A stretch of 64,000 bases of DNA from Symsagittifera roscoffensis (taxonomy: Eukaryota > Xenacoelomorpha > Acoela > Convolutidae). Every line of letters starts with the position of its first letter. Within the stretch, counting starts at the first letter, position 1. A model generated the notes under the pieces. That model saw nothing but the letters and a program-made list of their open reading frames with translations. It searched no databases and had not been told where the DNA came from. The stretch is taken from contig NC_087063.1 in the NCBI RefSeq assembly GCF_963678635.1, positions 58,164,759 to 58,228,758 of the forward strand. Direction: 5' to 3'. Position numbers and translations under genes: made by a program. Positions 31,339-42,942 of the stretch are shown here, piece by piece.

Positions 31339-34330
31339 ATGAACGACTCGCCGGATACGAAAAACCACTTTTCGATGACCGAGAAAAGTATGAATCAACA
31401 ATTGTGGAATCGCTATTCGATAGCATCAGATAATGCTCGAAATTTTGTATACGCCAAAACTCTTGACGAAAAAGCAGGAAAAGAATTGGCAAACAAAAAT
31501 CGAACAGTGAAAAGACTAGTTTCAAAAATGGTCGATGGAACTACATTGGAAGTTGACGATCTTGTACAAAAAATTACCACGGCAATGCAGTCATTCGATT
31601 GCAGTAGCAGCAGGAATCATGCAGAAGTTAATTCTACGGGGCGTCAAAGAAATACCGTGGAACAAAAAACGGAGGAACCTGGTCAAGTTTTTCTTTTCAG
31701 AAACAATGCTACCCGAATACTCACCTTTTAGTGTTATAAACCATCAGAACAGATCGACACCGCCCTTAAAACAGTTAAAATTTCATCAAGAAGCCCGATA
31801 TCAACAGAATCAGAAATCTCACAACCACTAGCTCTTCCATCACCCTCAGAACCATTAAGAAGTTCAGCAACCGCATCCTTATATAGGCACCATCATATTC
31901 AATTTTCAAAGCATGTGGTTCCTCGCAAGACTACTCGGAAGAGAGCACTGGGGAAACTAAAATAATGGCGCACTCCAAAGTGTCTGTTTTATGTTTGATG
32001 TCATAAAGTTACCCTCCAAGGACTAAAGGAAGTAGCTGAAAAAGTCTCCCAGAGAATAAAATGCGGTAAAGGTGGTAGCAAAAAGTGTAAATTTAATTTT
32101 TCGACCCGTTTTATAATTACTCGCTTAATTAAGTAACGGGGATCTTCGGAATATTTCAAGTACGATTTGACTAAGGCGACAAAAACCGGAAACGTTGACC
32201 ATATTATCAACACTATTCGATCTCGGCTTAAATTTACAGGCTTCAAATCATTCGTGTCTTCTCCTAAACACGTTCGTGGTGGTCCCGAAATGGTGGTTCA
32301 CTTTACAAACTTCTGTAAGCCCGAGAAAACATTTTCTGGTTTTCGAAGTGACCTAGTTTCTTGCGTCAAAGCAGTTGCGTTTCTTTCACTGAAAACCACG
32401 GAGCTTCAAGGATTACGCGTGGATATCTGGGGAGACAGCTGTGAGATTGGTGGTGTGGAGGTTACCAGGCTCGCGTTCAGGCTCCTCGATGTCAACATTA
32501 GTGTACAGTCGACTAGCAGTGTTTTCTGTTTCGCACGTAAGTCAATTTTGTTTTTTAAAATATCTCTCATGATTATTAGTCTCCGCATCGCTTATTTTAT
32601 GAATGTACGTACCCCTTTGATTAATTTCATCATTAAATTCAGCGTACCGTGGAAAAGACAGCAGATACGCGATGGAACAGAACGTTGGTCCGACCACATC
32701 AGGCGATCAAGAATCGGGTTGGTTGTACAGCCAAACAAAGTCCCTAAGACAGTTAGGAACAAAGCTGACCTATAGTGGCGATTCACCATTTTTGTTGCGG
32801 CTGGTTTTTGGTGTTTCTAATGAGCAGTCATCTGATACAGTCTCGTGGCTCCCACTGTAGTGTGAAATGACACAACAGACTTCCGCCCACTAAATTGCGA
32901 GCCAGAGACTGGTAAAAGAACTGAACTCAATAGGCCATTTCGAAAAAAGTTACCCAAGACGTCACTCGTCAGCATCGAAGACATTCGATGCGTTCGTCCA
33001 GATGCCATCCACATTATTACTCGATGTGTGGAAACAGATCTTCGTAAATTGGCACAGAAAATAATCGATGATATGCATCCTCACGAAAAGTTTGCCATTC
33101 GGCGCTTTGAGAAAAATTTGACCAGACGGGGGGCCAAAAAGCCATTTTTCAATTCACCACTGTCTCGATAGGAGGAACAGACAAAGCTGGCAAAGTGGGT
33201 GAAGTCTCTTTTTCTGGAATCTGTGCACTGACTGTCATTGCTGACAAGGAAGAAATGAAAGAGGCTAGCACAGAAATTGAAGATATCTTCGAAGGAGTAT
33301 GGTAAAATAAAGTTGTTGTTCGCCCCAAAGAAAATACAAATAGGTACGTTAAGTATGTGAAAGTGCTACAAGCCATCTATCCGAGTCTCGTTTCAAAAGT
33401 TCATGAAAAAACCCTCGGGTGCATCACCTTTTAAGATGCCGGTGAACTTTTGAGAAAGAGCTTGATTGAATGCACGCAATTGCTAAGAGCAAGAGGTGAT
33501 TTTAACGCTTTAAGTATAAAAACTGAGCTAAAATTTTCTATCAAATTTCAGTGCTTATCTTTGAAGAAAGGATTGACTCGCTACAAAATAAAATTACGCC
33601 TAATGCCACAGCTTGTGGTGAGCGATTTTATACGAAGTTCCTGGGAAAATTTGTGCAAGGCTCTCGAAAAATCAACCAACATGCAAACAAGGATTTTCAA
33701 AGTAGGACAGTGCGAGGCAGAGGAAGATTGCATATCCAAGACCCATTTTTCCTCGAAATGTTTTTTTTTTCAATCTGCAAGTTCATCAAAAATGGCAAGT
33801 GCACACGTAATTTTCTAAACAATGCGGGAGACGTCGTGGGAGGAACCAATCCTATCCCGTCGTATTTACAAATATGTTGAAAAAATCTAGAATTTCCGAA
33901 AGTTGCCGTCGGTGAAAAGCGTCTGCTGCTTTCTGGTTTGCGATTTTATGTGATGGGTACTTTCGGATGTACAGCAGCAGCAGTTGCGGGAAAGAAAGTA
34001 AAACTGAATCTAGCACCACAAGCTATGGTGGAACATGGATCCATGATTTGGGAGGTACTGTCCTAACCAAAGAAAATGCTCAAACCATTCTTCGGGGACA
34101 TTCCAAGACACCTAACTGCTTTCTTTTGCTGAAAGGTGACAGAGATTTAGTCAAAGGAACGATGACTGTAGAGGAACGGTTGTTAAACCAAGTAGCTAAA
34201 AACGAGTCAGCAACTGAATTGGAATCTAGTGACACTGGGCAAAAACCAAACGAAAGAGCTGGCAAAAAAAACTGTCACCTGCTGCCATCCAGTGCCGTAA
34301 GTTTGCGGGAAGTGATTTCAAGTTACTGAA
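31339..34330 (+). pseudogene. Decayed spliced gene of unrecognised family (possible transposase)
   Basis: Starts at ATG 31339 (MNDSPDTKNHFSMTEKS). Good coding pieces follow in order: SEPLRSSATASLYRHHHIQF near 31850; LTKATKTGNVDHIINTIRSR and GLRVDIWGDSCEIGGVEVTR in 32167-32536; a phase-1 GT-AG intron at 32537-32642; AMEQNVGPTTSGDQESGW in 32643-32860; then, after a 1-bp frame change, IRCVRPDAIHIITRCVETDL and FEGVW, followed by a TAA and further stops. Another probable intron ends at about 33549, followed by RGRGRLHIQDPFFLEMF and GDVVGGTNPIPSYLQ, then LRFYVMGTFGCTAAAVAGKK. Spliced structure plus nonsense codons indicate a pseudogene. The Asp-rich DIWGDS block recalls a DDE transposase, but that is only a guess. 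Confidence 0.5.
32537..32642 (+). other. Intron (106 bp, GT-AG, phase 1)
   Basis: Donor 'gtaagt' at 32537 follows codons for VFCFA plus one base. Acceptor 'attcag' ends at 32642. Removing 106 bp joins two open frames without a stop. This is the best-supported splice in the window and shows a eukaryotic gene. Confidence 0.75.
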
Positions 34331-34805
34331 GCAAAAAATACTTGAGGAAATATAGAGCTGAAAAATAACCACAGATTCTAAATACTGAACCCCAAGTACC
34401 CCCTTCGTGTAGGTGAACAAACTCAGCCCACATAGTACTCAGCTCACAACAGCACAACCAAACGAGAGATCAATTTGGACGGGTTCAGTGTTAAAACGAT
34501 GTTCAAGTAACCCATGCCAATGGTATGCCCTACCTATCCCGTCGGGGGCCTTTCTTGGGGTCCTTTCGTGGGGTCTAGGACACGACATGACTTCTACTCC
34601 TGGCGTGACTTCAAGCCGAACGGATTTCAGGCCAAAATTGAAGCTTACAAGCACCTCAAATTGCTATTTTTTCACTGACATCCGTTAATAACATCATACT
34701 TGTACCAATTTTGAGCGACATTGAGTCTGGGTGGCTACCAGATGATACCCTCAATGCCGGTTAAATCTCTGCTGTGGAAATGGTGAGGGGGATCCGAGTA
34801 GCTGT

Positions 34806-35060
34806 TTTATATGATCTCATGTAAAATAAATTTGTATTAGAGCGCGACAGTCTGTTTTTATTGGTTCCACAAACTGTTAGCGGATTCTGCAGATTGTAAG
34901 TGAGATATCCAGCAAAAACCAGCTTGAACAATGGTTAGCTAGAACAACGAATGCAGAAATTACTAACAAATACTTACCCATTGTCTGTGGAATCCACGAA
35001 CAAAACTTAAATCCTTACTTAAATAAATCCCTGTATATACCCTTTTAGAAATTAAATATA
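34806..35060. repeat. Direct repeat, left copy (LTR-like)
   Basis: Matches 38495-38745: both read 'atgatctca(t/c)gtaa', 'cacaaactgttagcggatt', 'gtaagtgagatatccagca' or 'ataagtgagatatccagca', 'agctagaacaacgaatgc' and 'atatacccttttag'. The pair flanks integrase-type coding remnants on the plus strand, so they are probably LTRs or parts of LTRs. A shorter third copy lies at about 35140-35270. Confidence 0.7.
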
Positions 35061-35268
35061 AAACTAAAGATCTGAATGAAATGGCCATTTTGATTGGTAA
35101 ATCTGTAAATTGATAACATAGCAGCATTGAGCAATGAATATAGCTAGAACAACGAATGCGGAATTTACGAACAAAGACATAACCATCGTCTGTAGAAACC
35201 ATGAATAAATCTTAAATCAATACTCGACTAAATTCGTGATTATACCCTTTTAGAATTTCAAATATTTG

Positions 35269-36095
35269 TAGCCGTGTCAAAAACAGTCATGCTTTTGGCT
35301 CAACGCAACCAATTGAAACTGTCACACCAAATGATTCGATTAATTGAATTGCATAATTAAATAAACAAAATGCTTAGGGATAAAAGTTTTTTAACAATGC
35401 TGTTGATTTTAGTTCAACTCGGCTAAACAAAACTTTATGTATCACCTGTTATTGTAAGAACTGATTCCATTTTCATTAAAAGATGGATAAACAGTGACAA
35501 CTAATCGTATCTTTAAGTTTAAAACTATGGCATACACCGAACTAATTCGTAAACGCCCTAGAATGTAAAATCGAATTAGTTCGTAGCAGCCATAGATTCA
35601 AATTTAAAGCAATTAAAATCATTACTTAAATTATAACTTAACTAAATTCATGGGAACGTACGTTTACAATTTCAAATTTGATTGAAAACGGCCATTTTGA
35701 TTTTCAAATTTAGTATACCTTTGTCTATCATAAATAAGATTTTTGGACTCATTCTGCTCTTAGACCATTCTGCTTATTGATCCGCCTCCCATAAATAATT
35801 ATTGACATGTCCAAGCAAATCTTTGTAGCCGTGTCAAAAAGAGTCGTGCGGCGGGTTAACGCAACCAATTGAAACTGTCAAACCAAATAATTCGATTAGT
35901 TAAATTGCATAATTAAATAACAAAACGCCTAGGGATAAAAATTTTTAACAATATTGTTGATTTTGGTTTAACTCGGTCAAACGAAATTTTATGTATTAGC
36001 TGTTATTGTAAGAATTGATTCTATTTTCATTAAAAGATGGATAAACAGTGACAACTAATCGTATCTTTAAGTTTAAAACTATGGCATACTACGAA
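35269..36095. repeat. Two-copy direct repeat, spacing ~555 bp
   Basis: The block beginning 'tagccgtgtcaaaaa' at 35269 recurs at 35824. Both copies include 'acgcaaccaattgaaactgt', 'aattgcataattaaataa', 'aaaagatggataaacagtg' and 'acaactaatcgtatctttaa'. Similarity runs for about 270 bp. It lies inside the LTR element and has no coding role that I can see. Confidence 0.85.
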
Positions 36096-36559
36096 TTATT
36101 TCGTGAACGCCCTAGATTGTAAATTCGAATTGATTCGTAGCCTCCATAAGTTCAAATTCGAAGCTATTAAAATAAGGTTTAACGTCAACTTTTCAAAGGG
36201 ATCAAACGTCAAAAACATAGCCTATGCCGAAGTTCACAGTTGCTACGTATGGAAGTTGACATTCAACCTTGTGGTAGATTCTGGTTGAGGTTATGGTTTT
36301 CACAATTGTAGTCATCGCAACAATTTTCAAATTCCAGCTATACAGATCTTTTTTATATTAACTAACACGTTCGAAAAAATAGACCTCGCAAAGTTTTACC
36401 GTTTTAAATAAAATAAATTTAGACCGACCGTCGGTCGCTGTAAATTCAATTGTAAATATTTTTCTCCCGTCGGGAACGAGTAATTCAAGTGATGTGATTG
36501 GTCGAATTTGAATCGATAGCTCTTAAACTTCATTTAATCATAGAATTATTGCTGCTATT

Positions 36560-37600
36560 ATTAACCGCTAGATAATTCGCTTTTCAACTGCAAAATCATT
36601 TCGTTTTCGGCCCTACTATATTTCATAAAGCTGAACGATAGTTTGCTACCAAAAAGATTGAATACCACCGGAACTTCATAATCAAAATTTTCTGACCCTT
36701 CAGTAATCATCCCCGACTGGTCTGCTAAACGATCGGTCCCCGTACCAGAGGAACCCAATTTTGCTTTGAAATTTAAAGACAACCTACTTAACAATGACCA
36801 CTTTAACTTATTGAAACGCTACAAAGCTAACTTACCTTTACCTTCTTCCCCAATTATAACAGAAAATTTTTGCTTCAAGAAGCTACTACAAATAATGACC
36901 AAGGATGACAATGTCTTATGGGATCTAATCACAACACTGAAGACAGGATGCCCACTGGAAGTTCATGGATTTTACATGAAAAACTAAGAGAAGGACCTGC
37001 ACACCAGAGATGATCTAGTTTTCTTGGACAACAAAATAGTAATACCAGCTCAGCCCGAGGCGCATTCAGTTCGATGTTACACGGGTCCCATCCAGGCCAG
37101 TTTGGCATGAAGTTTCTGGCTGAATTTATCTGGTGGCCACGTATTTACAAATGAAAAATATCACCACGGTAAATCTTGCAAACAATTTTCAAAAGCCTGT
37201 AAGACCCTTAAGGTGTTGTTGGGATCGGAGCATACGAGCAAACACCGGAACTTTCATTAACGATAAAAGATTATTTTTGATTTCGCCGGCCCCCTCGACG
37301 CTGTCTGATCTATACTGATAATAGTTTAGATCAAGGAAAGTCAATCATATCAGAACGCCGGGCAAAGAGTTGGGAGCTACACGGTGGAGCAGAGGACGGA
37401 TACGAAGACGCGGTGATGGACTCCTCTTCGGACTCGGACCTCCCACTGGCAAGGATTATCCAAGGAAGTCTAGCAACCCCAATCTTCTCCTCAGACTTGG
37501 ACATCTCACTGGCAAAGATTACCCATAGAAGTCGAGCAACCCCGATCTTCTCCTCAAACCTCGGATATCCCACTGATAACCCCTAATCGAAATCGACCTA
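36560..37600 (+). pseudogene. LTR-retroelement pol remnant: integrase zinc domain and C-terminus
   Basis: Plus-strand pieces read NNDHFNLLKRYKANLPLPSS, then LVFLDNKIVIPAQPEAHSV, and in the next frame GSHPGQFGMKFLAEFIWWPR. The latter two are the H-H part of an integrase HHCC zinc domain. GKSCKQFSKACKTLKVLLGS (partly lost Cys pair) and FDFAGPLDAV, the start of the integrase core, follow. From 37330 the sequence jumps to pol C-terminal sequence (QGKSIISERRAKSWELHGGA, EDGYEDAVMDSSSDSDLPL). The DDE core has therefore been deleted around 37320. Frameshifts and stops confirm a dead element, flanked by the direct repeats at 34.8 and 38.5 kb. Confidence 0.7.
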
Positions 37601-37711
37601 CTCTAGCGAAATTGGCCACTTCTGGAGGCAATCTTTTTTTAATGTGTTGGAGAATCGTATTTTAATCCACTTAAAGAGGCGATTTTTGATTCTTCGAACC
37701 ACACGGTCACT

Positions 37712-38215
37712 TTGGAAAATGGACATATTTTAGCCGGAAAGAGGAATTCATCGCCTCACCAGAAGTCAACCAGACTTAAACTTCAGAAAAAGACGATCAA
37801 TGGGAAGTTGACTGGCGGAAACCCGACGCTCATAAAAATGACCACAATTTCGTCGACAGAAATTATCGTCATTGCGGATTCCCCTCAGAAATCGTCTCAA
37901 GACAACAATCTTCCTGGACCATCATCCTTCGGATCCGCTCTAGACCCAATATTGCTGGACAGCACACCAGAGGAAACGCATCCTGTTGCCACCCAGCCCA
38001 TATCTACAATCAGACCGCCTGCTTTCTTGTGCTGGTCACCTTCTGATTTCCTCATTTCCCTCGCGAAATCGGGGTACGTTCAGACATCGCGGAAGTCTCC
38101 CAGCGGGAAATTACCCATCATAGTTGCAGAGCAAGATTCCTGGATTGAAACATCATCGACGATATATCAGGAGGTACAACAAGCTTTAGAAGAATTTGAT
38201 GCTGAATTCAAATAA
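37712..38215 (+). CDS. Terminal ORF of the LTR element (integrase tail plus disordered protein)
   Basis: 167 codons from an ATG. The frame is open upstream with DSSNHTVTLENGHILAGKRN, a small beta-barrel-like integrase C-terminal motif. The ORF is probably the 3' end of pol rather than a separate gene. Residues ~45-110 are Pro/Ser/Thr-rich (PGPSSFGSALDPILLDSTPE). The end contains FLCWSPSDFLISLAKSGYV and an acidic helix (IYQEVQQALEEFDAEFK). The right-hand direct repeat begins 280 bp after its stop. No enzyme motif. Confidence 0.5.
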   Translation: MENGHILAGKRNSSPHQKSTRLKLQKKTINGKLTGGNPTLIKMTTISSTEIIVIADSPQKSSQDNNLPGPSSFGSALDPILLDSTPEETHPVATQPISTIRPPAFLCWSPSDFLISLAKSGYVQTSRKSPSGKLPIIVAEQDSWIETSSTIYQEVQQALEEFDAEFK

Positions 38216-38494
38216 AACTCATTGAACTCATTGAAAATCTATTTTCCAATTTCTTCAATTTACGAGAAGTAGACTTGTAGACTTTGTAGTTTTAGTTTTA
38301 GCTAATTTAGCACTAATTAGATACATGCTAAGTATGTTTCATATAGACCATCGGTCGATCGTTCACTTTTTAATGTTGCTTCAGATTAAGACATTCGTAA
38401 TTCATTCTCAATCAAGTTATTCTCTCAATTTCTTAGTCGATCAATTTGAAGCGTCGATTAATCGCCTTGTACCATTTTCGGGCGAAAATGATTT

Positions 38495-38745
38495 TTTATG
38501 ATCTCACGTAATATTTACTAAAAAATTTGCTAAGAGCGCCACAGTTTGTTTTTTTTAGTCCACAAACTGTTAGCGGATTCCACAGATTATAAGTGAGATA
38601 TCCAGCACTAACCAGCTTGAACAATGGCTAGCTAGAACAACGAATGCGAAAATTACGAACAAATACTTAATCATTGTCTGTGAAATCCACGAACAAATCT
38701 TAAACCATTACTTAACTAATTTAGTGGATATACCCTTTTAGATAT
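38495..38745. repeat. Direct repeat, right copy (LTR-like)
   Basis: Partner of 34806-35060, same orientation, roughly 3.7 kb apart, bracketing the pol remnant. Differences between the copies are frequent enough to suggest an old insertion. Exact TG...CA ends and a target duplication were not identified. Confidence 0.7.
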
Positions 38746-39053
38746 TAAACATTTGAATGAAAACGGCTACTTTGATTTTTCTGTTTAGTTCGATCGTTCA
38801 CTTTTTATTGTTATTTCCTTCTTAGTCACTTTATTTTCTCAATTTCTTAGTGAATACACATAATTGTATATATTCAGTTTTTATTATTAGAAAATTTAAT
38901 AAGTAAATTTGAACATAAGGTAGAACAGGTTTAAAATATAAATCATGAACACAAACGAACTCTTATAAATTGTGAATTGATTCGAAAACTGATAAAGCGT
39001 TTCTCGGAACGAAACGAGTTTAAAGTTTTGTAGAATACGCAAAATCCATTTAT

Positions 39054-39425
39054 CTGTTGTTGTCAAACAACGCTTGAGCAATTTTGTCTCCATAGTCAAA
39101 GCGCAGTTGCTCGAAAGGTGCAATGTCTCTCCTGGCTTTTAGAATGACTATTCTTTCACCTATGCTGGAAAGTACAACTTTTACCATCTTCGTATTGGCC
39201 TCGTTTTTCTTCTGGGTGGCGTGGTTCGTTAAATGTCCCCGGCAAACGTTCTATTTGTGTAACGGGCACTCCTCATTTGAAGCGTCGATCAATCGCCTAG
39301 GAGGACCCGCAATTTACAATACGTATTCGCTTAGAACTCCTGGTTGGAGACAGTACTGGTCGGCATTGATGTTGGTGACTACTTTGCCGCGGTAATCCAC
39401 CAACACGTCATCTTTCTTGAACGTT
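39054..39425 (-). pseudogene. SET-domain methyltransferase pseudogene (KMT5A/SET8-like)
   Basis: One minus-strand frame reads FKKDDVLVDYRGKVVTNINA, then RRLIDASNEECPLHK, then LTNHATQKKNEANTKMVKVV, then GERIVILKARRDIAPFEQLR followed by FDYGDK. This matches the SET fold in order: the first strand with 'Y.G', the 'DA(T/S)' strand, the NHS-type cofactor pocket (NHA here) and the C-terminal FDYG substrate/cofactor motif. Spacing is closest to SET8/KMT5A, which monomethylates histone H4 Lys20. Two in-frame stops (near 39314 and 39251) and lack of a start show it is broken. It ends with a TAA right after the domain, also as in SET8. No exon borders found. Confidence 0.75.
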
Positions 39426-39689
39426 TGCAAATTGATCAAAACTAGTAAAAAAGAAATCACTGATTGAAAAAAGATTGAAAGAAGAACTGATTCAAAAAAG
39501 TATTAGTAAGATAATTTTATCGAGTTAAATTTTTAAAGTACCTCTTCCAAAGACGGGAAAGATCACATCACATACGTCGACCCACATCTGCGTCAATGCA
39601 CGACTCTGCTACTCTTCCTGAGCCTCATATGGAAAGCTCTCAATGTCGTTGGCGGTATGTTTCAGGCTTGTTGTTGTTGTAGTTGCCTC

Positions 39690-41885
39690 TCGCCGGGGCC
39701 CTACATTGTGGGGTGTACCCCGGCCAGGTCAATGAAACGGGCGGCTTCCACCGGGTTTGTCCAAAGGGCAGTGAGGGGGAGGTCAGTGGGGTTTGTGGGG
39801 CACTGGAACAGGTGGGCAGTCGTGTGGGGGGCTGTATGGCAGAGGGGACAGGAGGACCCTTGGTCTGGTTCGAGCCTGGCCCGGTACGACAACAGGAGTT
39901 GACTGTAGCCGGACCGAAGTTGGCTGAGGGTCCTCCGAGTACGTCTGGGTAGGGTCTTCTCCTCTCGGACGTTGACAGGAGGGGGGTCTTGTACCGAGGA
40001 CTCCAGACGGTGGATACGACTGGGTTGTCGTCGCCACCGTCTCTGTGTGCACAGTTTTCAGGAGCCGTCGGTACTCCTTCGTTGGTAGCGGCAGGTCAAC
40101 GCCTTCGAGGAGGTGTTCCAGACGGGGGGCATGGGAAGAGACTAGTGTGGGTTTCATTTTGCGGGCGGAGGAGGTTTCTCGAGGAGTCTCTGACCAGGGT
40201 GTTCGGGGAGGTGGCAAGCCAAGAGATGTTGTGTTGCAAGCATTGCCGTGTGGGCTTTCACCGGGAGCACCTGCGTCTCTTCGTGTAGGTGGCTTTGGGG
40301 GGCCATTAGATGGTTCCAGGTGGCGACCCGCAGAGCCGCGTTTTGGATGGTCTGCAGACGCTTGACACTGGTCTCGGATGCGACTGTAGACCAAACTGGG
40401 GCCGCGTATTCGAGACGAGGCCTGAGCAGGGCTTTGAAAGTCACGAGTAGCGTTTCCGTGTCCTGACCCCAGTCCGTGCCTGCCAAGGCCTTCATGGCGT
40501 TGACCGCCCTGGAGGCGTTGGAGGCAGCGACCCTGCAATGTTCCCCGAACTTGAACATCGGGTCAAACCTGACACCAAGTACTTTGGGGTGTTTTTCCAA
40601 CTTGAGCGGGATATCTGCCACCGTCAAGTGTGGTTGTACGTTGCATTCCTTGGTGTTAGGCGTGAGTAATGTTACAGCGCATTTTCCGGGGGAGAGTGCG
40701 AGTTTGAGGGATTGAAAGTAGGACGTTAGGGAGTCGAGGTATGGCTGCAACTTAGCGGTGATGATATTGATCTTCGGCCCGCTGGCCCAGGGCGTCACGT
40801 CGTCTGCGTAGCTCACCACGTTGACACCCTCGGGAGGGGAGGGGAGGGAGCCAACGTAGGAGTTAAACAGAGTCGGTGATATGACTGAGCCTTGCGGAAC
40901 ACCTGTTCGGACAATTCTGGCGGGAGATGTCTCACCGCGGAACAGGGTGCGTGCTTGGCGGCCGGTCAGGTACCCTGAGAACCAGCGGATCAGCGAAGGG
41001 GGTAGTGAAGTTCTGCTCAATTTCTCCAGCAGGGTGCGGTGATATACCATATCAAAGGCCTTGGAAAGGTCTAATGTCACCAGTACCGTGCGGTCTGCCG
41101 GTTTCTTTTGGTTGAAACCGTCGGCGACCGCGCTGGAGATTTCGAGCAGGGCAGTTGTGGTTGAGTGGAGGGGGCGGAAGCCGTGTTTGTGTGGTTCTGG
41201 GGTCAGGTGGGATTAAAGTATTGGGAGGATGCAGGCTTCCAAAATTTTGACAGCGGGGCAGAGTAACGAGACGGGGCGGTAGGAGGACCAGTCCTGTGGG
41301 GGTTTTCCGGGCTTGAGTAGTGGTATGACAATTGATTTTTTCCAGATGGCGGGGATCTGGGACTTTGCGAGGGAGCCATTGAAAACTTTGGTCAGCCAGG
41401 CGACGCCGTGCTGTCCGAGGTTTTTCAAATGCAGTGCGTTTAGCCCATCGGGCCCGCACGCCTTCGAACTCTTGCACTTGCGGATCGCCTTGCTGACTTG
41501 GGACGGGGTCGTCTGTATGGGGGTTTTGAGGGAAAGTGACTTCAATTTGCGTTTGATGACTCGGTTCTCTTTTGAGCTTTCGTGTTTGATTGGGGCCGTC
41601 AAATGCTTGTTGAAAAGTCTGGCTTGGTCCTTAGGTCGGTTGTATGTGCGTCCGTCAAACCTGATGGACGGGTTTGGCGGGTCGCGTTTTTTGCCGTCAA
41701 TGGTACGAATGGTCCTCCAGAGTTTCTCTGGTTTTGTTTTGTGATCAAATGTCTGGAGGTATTCGTGCCATCGGGCAGTTTGGCTTTTCTCAAGCGGCTG
41801 AAATTTTCTCTTTGATCCATCATTGAGCAGCTCCGCCCTATGGTCAACCACCTTCTTCAGGTCATGGGTTGCCCATTTCTGCCTT
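39690..41885 (-). mobile_element. 5'-truncated non-LTR retrotransposon (jockey/CR1-like LINE)
   Basis: GC-richer minus-strand insertion. It begins inside ORF2 (KKVVDHRAELLNDGSKRKFQ), so the endonuclease is missing. It ends shortly after the ORF2 stop at about 39701 in a short tail with an (acaacaa)-type simple repeat. 5' truncation and a simple-sequence 3' end are typical of LINE integration. It carries one nonsense codon (TAA at 41213) and two frameshifts near 40.15 and 39.95 kb. Confidence 0.85.
39701..41851 (-). pseudogene. LINE ORF2: reverse transcriptase and C-terminal zinc knuckle
   Basis: 41851-41213 gives the RT N-terminal region (SKACGPDGLNALHLKNL, WKKSIVIPLLKPGKPPQDWS, YRPVSLLCPAVKILEA). 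After a TAA, the same frame continues (PHKHGFRPLHSTTTALLEI, VTLDLSKAFDMV with the first catalytic Asp, TGVPQGSVISPTLFN, and SYADDVTPWAS with the YADD box). The thumb (LGVRFDPMFKFGEHC) follows. Further on, frameshifts interrupt the C-terminus. The end is again readable with CPLCHTAPHTTAHLFQC, a CX2CX..HX4C knuckle, and LWTNPVEAARFIDL. The catalytic residues survive, but the nonsense codon and frameshifts make it non-autonomous. Confidence 0.88.
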
Positions 41886-42249
41886 GAGTAAAAGTTTTAC
41901 TTAACTTGACAGCTCATGGGAATTCGTCATCTGCTGAACAAAGATCTGTGCGCGCTGCACCTAGCGAACGTAACTTAGCGAATCTTGTCGGGATCGCACT
42001 GCCAACAGAACCTCTTCGTAGGTGTATCCGTCCAATTTCTGGTGAATTTCTGAAGCTTGCCTCTTCAGCTTTTCCATCTCAAACGTAGGGCTGGTAAACA
42101 AAGGCATAAGCTTCGCATTCTTACATGCGAGACAGCGCTTCGGCAGTTCCAGATTTATGATGCTACTCTATAAAAACGAAATGATTTATGTGATTCCAAG
42201 TCGGTTTCAATTTTGATAAAAATAAATGCCTTTGGAAGACATTGAAACT

Positions 42250-42440
42250 TTATATCGATTGATATACTTGGCGTTTGAACTGATGAACTAGTGGAGCAAC
42301 CCGGCACACCGCGTTCCCAAATGAGATGACGAAAAACAGTTGAGTAGTCACCATGTTTTTTGTGTCCCGAAAAGCCCGCTGAACAACATTCATATTGCTC
42401 CTCTTTAAATGGGTTTTGGCCTCTGTATAGTGCAATTTCT
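42250..42440 (-). CDS. Candidate exon, unknown protein
   Basis: Open minus-strand stretch KLHYTEAKTHLKRSNMNVVQ to a stop after FKRQVYQSI, with a hydrophobic segment TTQLFFVISFGNAVCRVAPL. It may be a downstream exon of the gene whose exon lies at 42574-42877. I could not find a splice junction that keeps the frame open. No family recognised. Confidence 0.3.
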
Positions 42441-42573
42441 TACCCTGTACTAGTCAGACTGGAATTCTGGGGAGACGCGAGAAGTTGACACTATAAAATT
42501 GAGTCACCAAATCGAGTCATCAGTGTTTTTTTTTAACCAAATCAGTGTTTTAAAATTCAAAAAGATACTTACA

Positions 42574-42877
42574 GGCTGCTGGTTCTATGCTCAGCTCCAC
42601 GGTATTGTCTTCATTTTTTCCCTCTATGTTGACAATCACCTGGACGACAACATGTACCGTGGTGTTGATGATCCTTTTCTCGAGCATCCCTGTGCGCGTG
42701 AACAGAAACGTGACAATGTCCCTGAACAAAATCAATTGTTCTTTGTGGGTCAAGGTTCCATTTCTTTTATCGGCGCAGTCATTCGACTTCTGGACATTCT
42801 GTAAAATCACTTCTTTGAGAGTCTCGTTTATTAACTGGTTTTCGGCTCGGGAGGTTTTTCCAGGTTGCTTAAATTGA
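42574..42877 (-). CDS. Candidate internal exon of a host gene
   Basis: Minus-strand open stretch with balanced codon use and no repeat resemblance. It is bounded by a possible acceptor ('caatttaag' near 42870) and a strong donor (gtaagt, after codons for SIEPAA plus one base, near 42573). It reads RAENQLINETLKEVILQNVQ, LTHKEQLILFRDIVTFLFTR and VHVVVQVIVNIEGKNEDNTV, with an N-glycosylation-type or coiled region. No domain recognised. The candidate neighbours at 42250-42440 and 42943-43457 are on the same strand. Confidence 0.4.
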
Positions 42878-42942
42878 ATATGAATTAGTTTCAATTTTTG
42901 TTTAGCAAAACTTTTAGGCTTGTGTAATGTGAAGTTATTTCT

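Noticed and set aside
39123-39395. Plus ORF with a membrane-like N-terminus resembling a P450 anchor
   Set aside because: It is the antisense of the SET-domain pseudogene, which has far better motif support.
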